Of a stretch of DNA of 64,000 nucleotides, positions 46,511 to 55,693 are shown piece by piece. The notes beneath the pieces are model-generated. The model was not told the DNA's origin. It searched no databases and worked only from the letters and a program-made list of their open reading frames with translations. Position 1 is the first letter of the stretch, and every line of letters starts with the position of its first letter. This DNA comes from Natrinema halophilum (GTDB lineage: Archaea; Halobacteriota; Halobacteria; Halobacteriales; Natrialbaceae): contig NZ_CP058601.1 in the NCBI RefSeq assembly GCF_013402815.2, forward strand, positions 2,418,001 through 2,482,000, in the 5' to 3' direction. The position numbers and the translations under genes were made by a program.

Positions 46511-46659
46511 TTATTCGGCTACCGCACAATCGGGTTCCGTCGTATTCGACGTGTCCCGGCCGATCGCCAGCCAGAGGTCGTACGGGACAGGAGCGATACG
46601 AGCGCCACGACGACGAGCACGCTGGCCATCGCTTGTCGATCACCCGAGAGACGACGCAT
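46511..46659 (-). pseudogene. Remnant of a small membrane protein (frameshifted)
   Basis: From ATG 46659 the frame gives MRRLSGDRQAMASVLVVVAL, a basic start and a hydrophobic helix, then drifts into Arg/Ser-rich residues. In the next frame the sequence continues naturally as PVPYDLWLAIGRDTSNTTEP and ends in TAA at 46511-46513. One indel near 46590 would join them into about 49 residues. I do not recognise the family. Confidence 0.35.
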
Positions 46660-46692
46660 ACGTATCTTGCTTTCCGTCGATGACGATATGAT

Positions 46693-46961
46693 ATGAGCAG
46701 AAGTGATCCCGGCTGACCGAAGTGCGACCACACGGAAACGGAAATCGACGAAATTTCGACGAGAGGAACGGTCTGTCGAAGGAGTTCGACGTTCAGAACC
46801 GGAATTTCATGGTCGTGAGATGTGCGAATTGCGGCTACTCGGAACTCTATAAAGGCCAGTTGTCGGGCAACATGGTCGATCTGTACTTGGGCCAGGGACG
46901 ACCGCTCGAGCGAGCGTCGAACGCCAGCGATGGCCGAGTACGTCCACGGCAGCATCACTGA
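46693..46961 (+). pseudogene. Zinc-ribbon protein remnant: stop at first Cys plus frameshift
   Basis: ATG 46693 gives MSRSDPG, then TGA at 46714-46716, then PKCDHTETEIDEISTRGT in the same frame. One base is missing at about 46770, after which the next frame reads GLSKEFDVQNRNFMVVRCAN and CGYSELYKGQLSGNMVDLYL. This is the DUF2082-type zinc ribbon (two CxxC pairs, SK-FDVQN-F-VV-C--CGY-E-YKG). The TGA takes the place of the first zinc-ligand Cys (TGT or TGC). Two lesions make it a clear pseudogene. Confidence 0.78.
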
Positions 46962-47127
46962 CGTTGACAGGTAATCTGGGGATCGACGCAAACTGCAAAT
47001 TCGATACCGAAGTCTCGGACGATCGACTGACGTTCGTATATAGACGACTGTATCTATCCAGTATATATGGTAGTTGAATTTTGTACAAATATAATAAATC
47101 TTTGCTGTGTCTTCCGAGTGCTGTCGT

Positions 47128-48876
47128 ATGTCCGACCAGGGCACGACACGACGCGGAACGAACAGACGCGATGTCCTCGAGAAACTCAGCATCGGTTCCG
47201 TTACGGGCGGACTCGCCGCGGTACTCGGTCAACGCGACATCGTTCACCCGGTCGAAGCGCGGAGCGTCTCGGACCGGAGCGTCTTCGAATTCGACGAGAC
47301 GGTCGATCCGAACGAGACGTTTCCACAGTCAGTAGCGAGCGGCGGACCGACGGAGAGCGGCGTTATTCTCTGGACTCGTCTCTCCACCGAAGCGGCAGAT
47401 AGCGACCGTCCGATGGGCGTTCAGGTCGCGGCGGACGACGAATTCGAAGCCATCGTCTACGAGGGAACCGTTCCGGCCGAGCGGATCTCGAGCGCTCACG
47501 ACAACACGGTCTCGGTCGACCTCGACGGACGGCTCGAGTCGAATCGATTCTACTTTTATCGGTTCATCTACGACGGAGTCGCGACGCGAACCGGCCGCTG
47601 CCGAACGCTCCCAGCTCCGGACGAAAGCCCAGACTCCCTGTCCGTTGCGGTACTGACCTGTCAGGACTATCAGAACGGGTACTACGGAGCGTACCACCAC
47701 GTCGCGGCGGAAGACGTCGATTTCGTCGTGCACCTCGGCGATTTCGTGTACGAATCCGCCGACGGATCCTACACCGCGCCGAACGCGGGTATCGCGGATG
47801 GGCGTGACTTCGATCTCCCCAGCGGTGAACCGCTGGCGGAGTCGCTGGCCGATTTCCGGACGCTCTATCGAACCTATAAGCGGGACGAACTGCTGCAAGA
47901 CGGGCTGGAACGACATACGTTCGTATACGGCTGGGACGATCACGAGGTCGGCAACAACCGATACTGGAACTACGAGACGGGTGCCCCCGTCCTCCCGGAC
48001 AAAAACGGTGGTGGGCAGCCGAGCGTCGCGACGGAGTTTACCGCGAACGGCATTCAGGCCTGGATCGAATACACGCCGGTCCGCGTCGAATTCGACGGAA
48101 GTGAATCGACACTCCACGATCAACTCGAGTTATGGCGAACTGTCCGATTCGGAGACCTCCTGGATCTGGCGGTTACCGACGAACGTCTCTATCGCGACGG
48201 CCCACCCTGCGAAGACGGACGGCGGATCTTCTGCACGGACGAGGAGGCGCAGGGACGGACGATGCTCGGGAGCGAGCAGAAACGAGACTTCAAACGCTGG
48301 GTCAGCGAGTCGGACGCGATCTGGACGGTCTGGGCAAACGAGGTGCTGACGATGCCGCTGACGATCGGCGACGGATCGAATCAGGTCGAATTGTTCCTCG
48401 ACTCCTGGGACGGGTTCCAACATGAGCGGAAGGAGCTCATGCAACACGTCGCCGATGCGGATCCGCAGAACTTCGTCGCGCTGACCGGCGACCTCCACGC
48501 CTCGCTGGCCGGATACGTGAAAAGCGGGTACGGCGAAATCGACCGGAACCAGACCGACGAACGCGTCGGTATCGAACTCATGACCCCCTCGGTGACGAGC
48601 GTCAACGCTGCCGACGTCGTCGACTTCCCCGGCGACTGGGACGAGGAAGCGCTCGCACACCTCGCTGAAAAAGAAAACGAGCAGCTGGAGTTCAGTAACT
48701 TCCACCGACACGGCTACGCCGTCGTCGAGTTTTCCCGAGACGAGTGCACCTTCACCGTGTACGAAGTCGACAAAGAGACGAACTCTCGAGATGCAGAACG
48801 GACGAAGCTCGTTCAGTATAGCAGCCCAGACGGCAGTACCGCACTCTACGAACGCGACACGCGATCGGACCGATAG
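47128..48876 (+). CDS. PhoD-type alkaline phosphatase/phosphodiesterase, Tat-exported
   Basis: A 582-residue protein of the PhoD family. The N-terminus has a twin-arginine-like signal (TNRRDVLEKLSIGSVTGGLA). Metal-site motifs include VVHLGDFVYE, YGWDDHEVGNN and VALTGDLHASLAG. An N-terminal fibronectin-like domain (about 45-165) precedes the phosphatase core. It would release phosphate from organic esters outside the cell. The 90 bases upstream are very A/T-rich (GTATATATGG, AAATATAATAAATC), a strong promoter region. It sits between atpB and atpD, which has no known functional link. Confidence 0.92.
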   Translation: MSDQGTTRRGTNRRDVLEKLSIGSVTGGLAAVLGQRDIVHPVEARSVSDRSVFEFDETVDPNETFPQSVASGGPTESGVILWTRLSTEAADSDRPMGVQVAADDEFEAIVYEGTVPAERISSAHDNTVSVDLDGRLESNRFYFYRFIYDGVATRTGRCRTLPAPDESPDSLSVAVLTCQDYQNGYYGAYHHVAAEDVDFVVHLGDFVYESADGSYTAPNAGIADGRDFDLPSGEPLAESLADFRTLYRTYKRDELLQDGLERHTFVYGWDDHEVGNNRYWNYETGAPVLPDKNGGGQPSVATEFTANGIQAWIEYTPVRVEFDGSESTLHDQLELWRTVRFGDLLDLAVTDERLYRDGPPCEDGRRIFCTDEEAQGRTMLGSEQKRDFKRWVSESDAIWTVWANEVLTMPLTIGDGSNQVELFLDSWDGFQHERKELMQHVADADPQNFVALTGDLHASLAGYVKSGYGEIDRNQTDERVGIELMTPSVTSVNAADVVDFPGDWDEEALAHLAEKENEQLEFSNFHRHGYAVVEFSRDECTFTVYEVDKETNSRDAERTKLVQYSSPDGSTALYERDTRSDR

Positions 48877-49035
48877 GGACGGCTAAATTCGGTTCCGACC
48901 TCCGTGTTCGGTACCGGACCGTCTCCGAGAGTCTGACGGAACACGGATCGAACGCCTGCGAGCGAGGATGAAACGTGGAGCGGCCAACGAAAACTGTAAA
49001 CAGTTATCCGACTGCGGCCGCTATCCCCCCACAAG

Positions 49036-49752
49036 ATGGCCAACGACGTCAAGCCCACCCGCAAGAACTTGATGGCGATCGAAGATCGCATCGAGCTCTC
49101 CGAGCGGGGACACGGCACGCTCGAGAAGAAACGTGACGGGCTGATCATGGAGTTCATGGACATTCTGGACAAAGCCCAGGACGTCCGTGGCAACCTCGCT
49201 GACGACTACGAAGCGGCCCAGCAGAAGATCAACATGGCCCGGGCGATGGAGGGCGACGTCGCGGTCCGCGGTGCCGCGGCCGCACTCGAAGAACACCCCG
49301 AAATCACGACCGAATCGAAGAACATCATGGGCGTCGTCGTCCCGCAGATCGAATCCTCGCGGGTCACCAAGAGCCTCGACCAGCGCGGGTACGGGATTAT
49401 GGGCACCTCTGCCCGAATCGACGAGGCCGCGGAGGCCTACGAAGATCTGCTGCAGAGCATCATCCTCGCCGCCGAGGTCGAAACGGCGATGAAGAAGATG
49501 CTCCGAGAGATCGAGACGACCAAACGTCGGGTCAACGCCCTCGAATTCAAGCTCCTGCCGGAACTCTACGAGAACCAGGAGTACATCGAGCAGAAACTCG
49601 AGGAACAGGAGCGCGAGGAGACGTTCCGACTGAAGAAGATCAAGGAGAAAAAGGAAGCTGAGGAGAAGGAAGCGCGAGAAACCGCGGACGAAACGGAGCC
49701 CGAGTCCGAAGACGAAACGGAACTGGAGCAAGCGACTGCGGACGACGACTGA
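49036..49752 (+). CDS. atpD: A-type ATP synthase subunit D (central shaft)
   Basis: A 238-residue subunit D. It starts [20 protein letters not shown], and has two long antiparallel helices and the conserved [20 protein letters not shown] near residue 160-180, with a C-terminal acidic tail. It forms the rotating shaft inside the A3B3 head. It lies 4.6 kb after atpB and so needs its own promoter, presumably in the 159-base gap after the phosphatase gene. Confidence 0.95.
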   Translation: MANDVKPTRKNLMAIEDRIELSERGHGTLEKKRDGLIMEFMDILDKAQDVRGNLADDYEAAQQKINMARAMEGDVAVRGAAAALEEHPEITTESKNIMGVVVPQIESSRVTKSLDQRGYGIMGTSARIDEAAEAYEDLLQSIILAAEVETAMKKMLREIETTKRRVNALEFKLLPELYENQEYIEQKLEEQEREETFRLKKIKEKKEAEEKEARETADETEPESEDETELEQATADDD

Positions 49753-49774
49753 GCCGACCGTCCGTCGAGGACTA

Positions 49775-49860
49775 TCGCGGCCACAGCCGAGAACTGTCGC
49801 GGCCACAGCCGAGAACTGTCGCGGCCACAGCCGAGAATTGTCGCATCCACAGCTGAGGAC
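49775..49860. repeat. 22-bp tandem repeat, about 3.9 copies
   Basis: The unit TCGCGGCCACAGCCGAGAAC plus TG is repeated at 49775, 49797 and 49819 (last with one change), with a degenerate fourth at 49841. It fills most of the space between atpD and the DUF6276 gene. Confidence 0.95.
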
Positions 49861-49864
49861 ACGT

Positions 49865-50305
49865 ATGAACTGTTCCGAATGCGGTACGTCGACGATTTTG
49901 TTCTCCCTTCCCGACGAGTACCGCAAGTACTCGCCATCGGAGGCAGCGTTCGCTACGGTCTGCCCGCATTGTCTGTCCCTCGAACCTGCCCCGAATCCGG
50001 ACTCGGTCTCGGAGAAAGGCATCGCTGCGAGTGAGGACGCGACCACGGGAAATTCGCCCGACTTCACACGGATCAGCGATGCGTTTCCGGCACACCCAGA
50101 GCGTGCGATACCGATGATACTCGCAATCGGACTGTGTTCGTCACTTGCGACGAACCGTACCGCAATCGAGTTGTTGCTCAAGGAGGTCGAACGCACCGGA
50201 ACGGACCCGTTGCTCGTCTTTGATCGCCTCAGCGACGATCCGTCGGTCGATCCGGTGATCGATCTCGATCGACGGCAACATCAGCTCGAGCAACTGTTGT
50301 ACTGA
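49865..50305 (+). CDS. Conserved haloarchaeal protein, DUF6276-like
   Basis: A 146-residue protein. An N-terminal zinc ribbon with MNCSECGTSTILFSLPDEYR and CPHCLSLEP is followed by an all-helical domain (AHPERAIPMILAIGLCSSLA and a closing HQLEQLLY). This is DUF6276 as I recall. ATG 49865 starts right at the zinc ribbon, directly after the tandem repeat. Function unknown. Confidence 0.8.
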   Translation: MNCSECGTSTILFSLPDEYRKYSPSEAAFATVCPHCLSLEPAPNPDSVSEKGIAASEDATTGNSPDFTRISDAFPAHPERAIPMILAIGLCSSLATNRTAIELLLKEVERTGTDPLLVFDRLSDDPSVDPVIDLDRRQHQLEQLLY

Positions 50306-50433
50306 CCCCTCGCACTATCGTCGGACTATGGGCCAGTCTCAACTGCAATCATGACGAAGACGAGTCGGTATCGAGGTACTGAGAGTTGATCGCTCGAAGG
50401 GGACGACGGATCAAGTGGAGAAAACGACGGTAG

Positions 50434-50829
50434 CTATTTTCCGGTCGGCCGAACGTTATCACTGACGGCCTGTTTGACTTGCAAAGCGGCGCTTGCGGCC
50501 AGGCCTCGGGCGACCTCATCGCGTTCGTCCGCGGTGATGACCTCTTCCGCCGCCGCTTCGTCCAGGTCTGGTGTGAAGCCGGCACTGACCGGGTGGCCGA
50601 CCGGCGGGCGAACTGCAACGGTGACTTGCGGGCCGGTCAAACTGGTCGAGACGTCGGCGTCGACGATATATTCGTTCGGGAGGTACTCTCTCGTACGGGC
50701 GGCGATCCGCGAGACGTCGCGGTGAAGCAGTCGCCTCTGCGCACTCGAGAGGTCCGGAACGTCCGCCGCGGCACGCTGTCCTGCCCCAGTTTCGCCCGGT
50801 AGACCTGCGTACGGCGTATTTCCGTTCAT
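50434..50829 (-). CDS. Conserved haloarchaeal protein, DUF5811-like
   Basis: A 131-residue soluble protein starting MNGNTPYAGLPGETGAGQRA. The core has LLHRDVSRIAARTREYLPNE and PQVTVAVRPPVGHPVSAGF, a small alpha/beta domain. The family (DUF5811) is restricted to haloarchaea and uncharacterised. It follows the arginine decarboxylase gene on the same strand by 59 bases, so the two may be cotranscribed. Confidence 0.82.
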   Translation of the reverse strand: MNGNTPYAGLPGETGAGQRAAADVPDLSSAQRRLLHRDVSRIAARTREYLPNEYIVDADVSTSLTGPQVTVAVRPPVGHPVSAGFTPDLDEAAAEEVITADERDEVARGLAASAALQVKQAVSDNVRPTGK

Positions 50830-50888
50830 GAGAAGTGTGTGCCCGTATCAATGGGCCGCCGGGTGAAAAGGGTTCGCCTTCGGACAAT

Positions 50889-51368
50889 CTACAGGATCGG
50901 GTCGCTGTCGCCGTACACTGCCAGGACGACGGCCGTCGTGTACCGACCCGAATCGGCCTGTCGACTCTCGACGGCGACTCGCGGGTCCCCAAAGGTCCAG
51001 TCGCGAAGTTCCTGTCCGGCGGCCAGTCCCTCGCGAACTCGCCGTTCGACGTCGGCGCGATCCATCTCGCCGGCGGTCTCGTAGAACAACCCCGGCCCCC
51101 CGTCGGCGGACTGGGACCAGGCAAGCGCAGCGCTCACTCGGCCTGGACCGGCAGTGGTCGCTCGCGCCTCGACGACCGTCAATCGCTCACCGGCGGGACC
51201 GAGGTCCGGTGCGGTGCCGACGGCCTCGACAGCGGCCGCCGCCGGGATCACCGAGGAGACCGGGACGAGGTTATAGTTCTCGACACCGGCTTCGGCGAGG
51301 GCGGCGTCGTAGGAAGCCATCGCCGTGGGACCCGACGACGACCCCCAGACGACTCGAATCGTGCTCAT
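50889..51368 (-). CDS. pdaD: Pyruvoyl-dependent arginine decarboxylase
   Basis: A 159-residue proenzyme. Self-cleavage occurs at the Ser-Ser of YNLVPVSSVIPAAAAV, giving a small beta chain and an alpha chain whose new N-terminus is the pyruvoyl cofactor. The remaining fold matches archaeal PdaD. It makes agmatine from arginine, needed for polyamine-type compounds and for agmatidine modification of tRNA-Ile2. Length is typical. Confidence 0.92.
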   Translation of the reverse strand: MSTIRVVWGSSSGPTAMASYDAALAEAGVENYNLVPVSSVIPAAAAVEAVGTAPDLGPAGERLTVVEARATTAGPGRVSAALAWSQSADGGPGLFYETAGEMDRADVERRVREGLAAGQELRDWTFGDPRVAVESRQADSGRYTTAVVLAVYGDSDPIL

Positions 51369-51473
51369 ACTCGTACTGGGGGATGGGCAGCGTAAGGCGT
51401 TGCGATCCGAAGCGAACCTAAAAGAGGGAGACCAAGAGACATCTCCGGTGGCTCAAACGACGGAGGAACGTAG

Positions 51474-52706
51474 TTATTGATAGAAGTAACCCGCAGACGA
51501 GATTACGTCGCTCGAGTCGTCGTTTTCGATCTTCTCTAACGCTTCGGCGAAGTCGCTATGTGTGACCGTATCGCGGTCGTTGCGGATGGCAAACATGCCG
51601 GCTTCGGTAGCGAGGCTCTCGATATCTGCGCCGGAGTAACCGTCGGTATCGGCGGCCAGCTCGGCGAAGTCGACATCGTCGGAAACGCTCATTCCGCGGG
51701 TGTGGATCTCGAGGATCTGTTCGCGGCCGTCGCAGTCGGGTTCGGGGACGTCGATGAGACGGTCGAACCGGCCGGGACGGAGGATCGCACGGTCGAGCAT
51801 GTCGAATCGGTTGGTCGCGGCGATGATACGAATCTCGCCGCGGGCTTCGAAGCCGTCCATCTCGGAGAGTAGTTGCATCATCGTCCGCTGAACCTCGGCA
51901 TCGCCGGAGGTCTTCGACTCGGTCCGGCGTGTGGCGATGGCGTCGATCTCGTCGATGAAGATGATAGCGGGTTCGCGTTCACGGGCCATCTCGAAGAGAT
52001 CGCGAACGAGGCGAGATCCCTCGCCGATGAATTTGCGGACGAGTTCGGACCCGGCCATTTTGATGAACGTCGCATCGGTCTCGTTGGCGACGGCTTTCGC
52101 GAGCATCGTCTTGCCCGTCCCCGGCGGCCCGTAGAGGAGGACACCGCTGGGCGGGTCGATTCCAACTTCGTCGAACAGTTCGGGTTCGGCGAGCGGTTGC
52201 TCGACGGCCTCGCGAACTTCGCGAACTTGCTCGTCGATACCGCCGATGTCCGCGTAGGTAACTCCCGGCTTCTCGGTGATTTCCATTGACTGCGCGCGCG
52301 CGTCGGTCTCAGCGTTCAGCACCGTCTGAATCGCAAAGGAATCGTTGACGGCGACGCGGTCACCAGGTTCGACGCGGTCGACCATCCGGGAGGAGACTTC
52401 GGTCAGCACCTCCTGGTTGTTACCGTGTTGCTTGACGATGACCTCGTCGTCGTCGAGGACGTCCTCGACGGTGGCGATGTAAAGCGAGGAACTCTTCAGC
52501 GATTCGTTTTCTCGTTCGACGCGATCGACTTTCTCCCGAAGGCGCTGGCGGCGTTTCTCTGCGTCATCGAGCTGGGCAGTCAACTGCTCGTTGACCTCGA
52601 CGAGGTCTTCGTAGTGCCCGCGAAGCGCCTCGAGCCGCTCGTCGTCGGGGAGATCTGAGTCTATATCGCGGTGAGGTCGGTCGGGAATAGACGGGCTTCG
52701 AGACAT
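51474..52706 (-). CDS. pan: Proteasome-activating nucleotidase (PAN)
   Basis: A 410-residue AAA+ unfoldase. An N-terminal coiled coil (about 20-75) and OB domain (about 80-140) precede the ATPase with YGPPGTGKTMLAKA (Walker A), IIFIDEIDAIATRR (Walker B) and the arginine fingers after LRPGRFDR. The C-terminus SAGYFYQ is an HbYX motif that docks into the 20S proteasome to open its gate. ATG 52706 starts MSRSPSIPDRPHRD; the upstream frame is not conserved. Confidence 0.95.
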   Translation of the reverse strand: MSRSPSIPDRPHRDIDSDLPDDERLEALRGHYEDLVEVNEQLTAQLDDAEKRRQRLREKVDRVERENESLKSSSLYIATVEDVLDDDEVIVKQHGNNQEVLTEVSSRMVDRVEPGDRVAVNDSFAIQTVLNAETDARAQSMEITEKPGVTYADIGGIDEQVREVREAVEQPLAEPELFDEVGIDPPSGVLLYGPPGTGKTMLAKAVANETDATFIKMAGSELVRKFIGEGSRLVRDLFEMAREREPAIIFIDEIDAIATRRTESKTSGDAEVQRTMMQLLSEMDGFEARGEIRIIAATNRFDMLDRAILRPGRFDRLIDVPEPDCDGREQILEIHTRGMSVSDDVDFAELAADTDGYSGADIESLATEAGMFAIRNDRDTVTHSDFAEALEKIENDDSSDVISSAGYFYQ

Positions 52707-52819
52707 CCTGATATACGCCGTTAAGATATCGATAGTAAATGTGCCTTTGGGTCCCGGATGGTTTTTGATTGTCACGTTCGTACTCTGGCGTCTTGGACGA
52801 GTCGATATCGACTGCGCGC

Positions 52820-53371
52820 TCAGTCGACAGTGTGACGGTCGAATCGGGCGATAGCGTGACGGTACGATACTGTCGGGATGAGCGCACCACCAAGCAACAA
52901 CGCACTACAGCCGAGGAGTTGGAGGTGGATGAGATCGACCGCCGCCAATCGTTCCGCGAGAGCCATTGACCACTCGGCGAGCGTCGCGAACGCGCCGCCG
53001 GTCACCGTTGCGAGTGATCGGAGCAACAGTGCCGGGAGGAGCACGAACGACCCGACGAGCACCGCGTGAGTCGATTCCGGGGCAACGACGAGCCCGGCGA
53101 GAGCCGCTCCGGGACCGATCGTGAGGACCCCCTGGAGTAAGACGGCACTCATCCGCGGTGGAATCACGTCCCGGCGCTGTTCGACCGAGTTACCACTAAA
53201 TCGCGGAAACGCCATTCCGATCGCCGGCGTGATCGTCACGGCGACACAGGTGAGATAGCCAGCAACGACGATCAGGCCGAGCCGTTCGAAGAGCGTGGAC
53301 GGAGAGATCAGCGTCGCGAGTCCGGTCACGAGTGTCACGATCGGGAGCCCAGTCGTCTCGATTGCGCTCAT
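52820..53371 (-). CDS. Haloarchaeal multi-pass membrane protein, unknown
   Basis: A 183-residue protein with four or five hydrophobic segments and a charged loop (RFSGNSVEQRRDVIPPRM). I do not recognise a family. It lies upstream of pan on the same strand, 113 bases away. ATG 53371 (MSAIETTGLPIVTLVTGLA) is the first start. The composition is ordinary for the neighbourhood. Confidence 0.65.
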   Translation of the reverse strand: MSAIETTGLPIVTLVTGLATLISPSTLFERLGLIVVAGYLTCVAVTITPAIGMAFPRFSGNSVEQRRDVIPPRMSAVLLQGVLTIGPGAALAGLVVAPESTHAVLVGSFVLLPALLLRSLATVTGGAFATLAEWSMALAERLAAVDLIHLQLLGCSALLLGGALIPTVSYRHAIARFDRHTVD

Positions 53372-53499
53372 AGACCGCGATGGAGTCTGTCGGCTTCGAT
53401 CGCCGAACTCTCGAGTGGGATGTGAATTTGTACGCCCCCAATATACACATAGTTGTTATAGGATATATTAACCGCGTTCGTCTGCGGTCAGATGGTGAG

Positions 53500-55293
53500 T
53501 TACGTCAACAACGACTCGAACTCGTCGAGGCGCTCACCGTAGGTCTCGAGCGCGCGGTCGATCGGGTCCGAGGTGCTCATGTCGACACCGGCGATTTGGA
53601 GGAGTTCCAGCGGGTACTCCCGGGACCCCCGCTGGAGGAAATCGAGGTAGTCATCGGCGGCCGGTTGACCGCGCTCGAGGACGTCGTCGACGATAGCAAG
53701 CGCCGCGGAGATACCGGTCGCGTACTGGTAGACGTAAAAGGCCCGGTAGAAGTGGGGGATGCGCATCCACTCGCGGGCGATCCGATCGTCGATCACGGCG
53801 GGTTCGTAATAGTCCTCCTTGAGGCCGCGATAGATGTCGTCCAGTCGGTCGGCCGTCAGCGGTTCGCCGTCTTCTTCGAGCCGGTGGGTTTCGTGTTCGA
53901 ACTCGGCGAACAGCGTCTGTCGGTACAGCGTCGAGCGTACGCGCTCTAGGAATTCGTTGAGGACGTGTTTCCGGAACTCGGGGTCGTCGACGGTTTCGAG
54001 CAGTTGGTTGGTAAGCAACGCCTCGTTGACCGTGCTTGCAACCTCTGCGACGAAGATTTCGTAGCTCGAGTAGATGAACGGCTGTTCGTCTTTGGTGAGT
54101 TCGGAGTGCATCGAGTGGCCGAGTTCGTGGGACAGGGTATACATCGAGGAGATGTCGTGTTGGTAGTTCAGCAGAATGAACGGCTGGGTGTCGTAGGTGC
54201 CGCCTGAGTACGCACCCGACTGCTTTCCCGCGTTCTCGTAGACGTCGACCCACTGTGAATCGAGTCCGTCGGCGACTCGAGACTGGTACTCGTCACCCAG
54301 CGGTGCGAGCGCGTCGACGACGTATTCGGTCGCCTGATCGTACTCGAGATCTGGGCCTTCGTCGCCGGTCAGCGGCATGTAGAGGTCCCACATTCGGAGT
54401 TCGTCGACGTCTAACGCCTGGCGTTTGAGTTCGGCGTGATGATGAAGTTTTCCGAGATTGTCGTGGACGGTGTCGACGAGGGTGTCGTAAACTTCAGTGG
54501 GGACGTTCGGGCCATCGAGAGCGGCTTCGCGTGCAGTCTCGTAGTTTCGCGCTCGGGCAGTTTTGACGTCGGCTTTGACGCTGTTCTTGTAGGCCGATGC
54601 GACGGCGTTTCGGACGGATTCCCACTCGTCGAAGTAGGCCGCGTAGACGCGCTCGCGGAACTCGCGGTCGGGCCGTTTGAGCAAGTTGGTGAAGTTGCTC
54701 TGTGAGATTTCGACGGCTTCGCCCGATGAATCCTCGACGGTCGGGAACGCCATATCAGCGTTCGAGAGCATATTGTACACTTCTCCCGTCGCGCCCGTCA
54801 CCTCGCTCAAGTCAGCAAGCAGCGCCTCGACCTCGGCCGACCGGGTGTGGGGTTTCATCCGGAGAACATCGTCGACGTAATGATCGTACGTCTCGAGCTG
54901 TGGCTCGGCGTCGATCATGGAGTCGAAGTCCTCACGGGACAGCTCCTGAATCTCCGGGTCGATGAAGGAGGCCGCAGACTGAGCGTCGGCTGCAAGCGAC
55001 TGGGCGCGGGCAGTCAGCGCCTGATACTGCTGGTTCGTCGTATCCTCGTCGCGGCGCATGCGAGCGTACGCCGCGACCGTCGAGACTTCGCGCATGATTT
55101 CGTCGCGCAGTTCGAGCACGGTACGAAACGTCTCGGCATCGTCGGTGACCTGGCCCTCGTAGGCCTCGAGTTCGTCGACGCGCTCGGCGATGGCCTCGTA
55201 AGCGGACTCCCAGTCGTCGTCCGTCGCGTAGATGCTCTCGAGGTTCCAAGTATATTCCTCATCGACCTCGGAGCGGTCAGGAACGGAACTCAT
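53500..55293 (-). CDS. pepF: Oligoendopeptidase F (M3 family zinc peptidase)
   Basis: A 597-residue cytosolic peptidase. The zinc motif is LSHELGHSMHSEL (HExxH), with the third ligand Glu in SYEIFVAEVASTVNEAL about 27 residues later. The N-terminal helical domain (about 1-200) and the RTLYRQTLFAEFE-type segment are typical of PepF. It degrades peptides of about 7-17 residues released by proteasomes and other proteases. No operon partner is close. Confidence 0.94.
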   Translation of the reverse strand: MSSVPDRSEVDEEYTWNLESIYATDDDWESAYEAIAERVDELEAYEGQVTDDAETFRTVLELRDEIMREVSTVAAYARMRRDEDTTNQQYQALTARAQSLAADAQSAASFIDPEIQELSREDFDSMIDAEPQLETYDHYVDDVLRMKPHTRSAEVEALLADLSEVTGATGEVYNMLSNADMAFPTVEDSSGEAVEISQSNFTNLLKRPDREFRERVYAAYFDEWESVRNAVASAYKNSVKADVKTARARNYETAREAALDGPNVPTEVYDTLVDTVHDNLGKLHHHAELKRQALDVDELRMWDLYMPLTGDEGPDLEYDQATEYVVDALAPLGDEYQSRVADGLDSQWVDVYENAGKQSGAYSGGTYDTQPFILLNYQHDISSMYTLSHELGHSMHSELTKDEQPFIYSSYEIFVAEVASTVNEALLTNQLLETVDDPEFRKHVLNEFLERVRSTLYRQTLFAEFEHETHRLEEDGEPLTADRLDDIYRGLKEDYYEPAVIDDRIAREWMRIPHFYRAFYVYQYATGISAALAIVDDVLERGQPAADDYLDFLQRGSREYPLELLQIAGVDMSTSDPIDRALETYGERLDEFESLLT

Positions 55294-55693
55294 AGCGGCT
55301 GTTTAGAATTACACGAGGTAAAGCTTGCCGGACCAGACCAGCATACGACAGCGAGCGAAACCCCCGATCGAGCGAGATGGTGGTTCTAGCGTACTGGCTT
55401 TCCTGCCGAATCGCATCAGTTCCGACCACTGGTCGCTCCCTTGTGCGTACTGTCGGCCGGATATCCACTCGGATCGGCGGTTCAGATCGAAAACGGCGTG
55501 AGATCGGTCTCGAGAGCGGCACCTGCGCTACTTATTTTTAAATCTGCAACATAGTAAATTATTTCTAATCGGATGGTGATATATAACACGTGCCATAGTG
55601 TCCACGTTCCAGAGGGGACTGACTGACCGCGGTGGAGACGGATACCGCGAAAGGCTGTCGTCATGGAATCAGGCACGGTGTACGTAACGACTC
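55294..55693. other. Promoter-rich intergenic region between pepF and GH81
   Basis: These 400 bases between divergent genes hold no supported frame. The part at 55530-55590 is strikingly A/T-rich for this genome (TTATTTTTAAATCTG, AGTAAATTATTTC, GATATATAAC) and probably bears the GH81 promoter. Confidence 0.6.

Noticed and set aside
46434-47192. 252-codon minus-strand frame between the acyl-CoA ligase and phoD
   Set aside because: Crosses an A/T-rich promoter and two better-supported remnants; Ser/Arg-rich composition typical of non-coding frames.
49775-49860. CRISPR-like array
   Set aside because: Units are head-to-tail with no spacers, so this is a simple tandem repeat.
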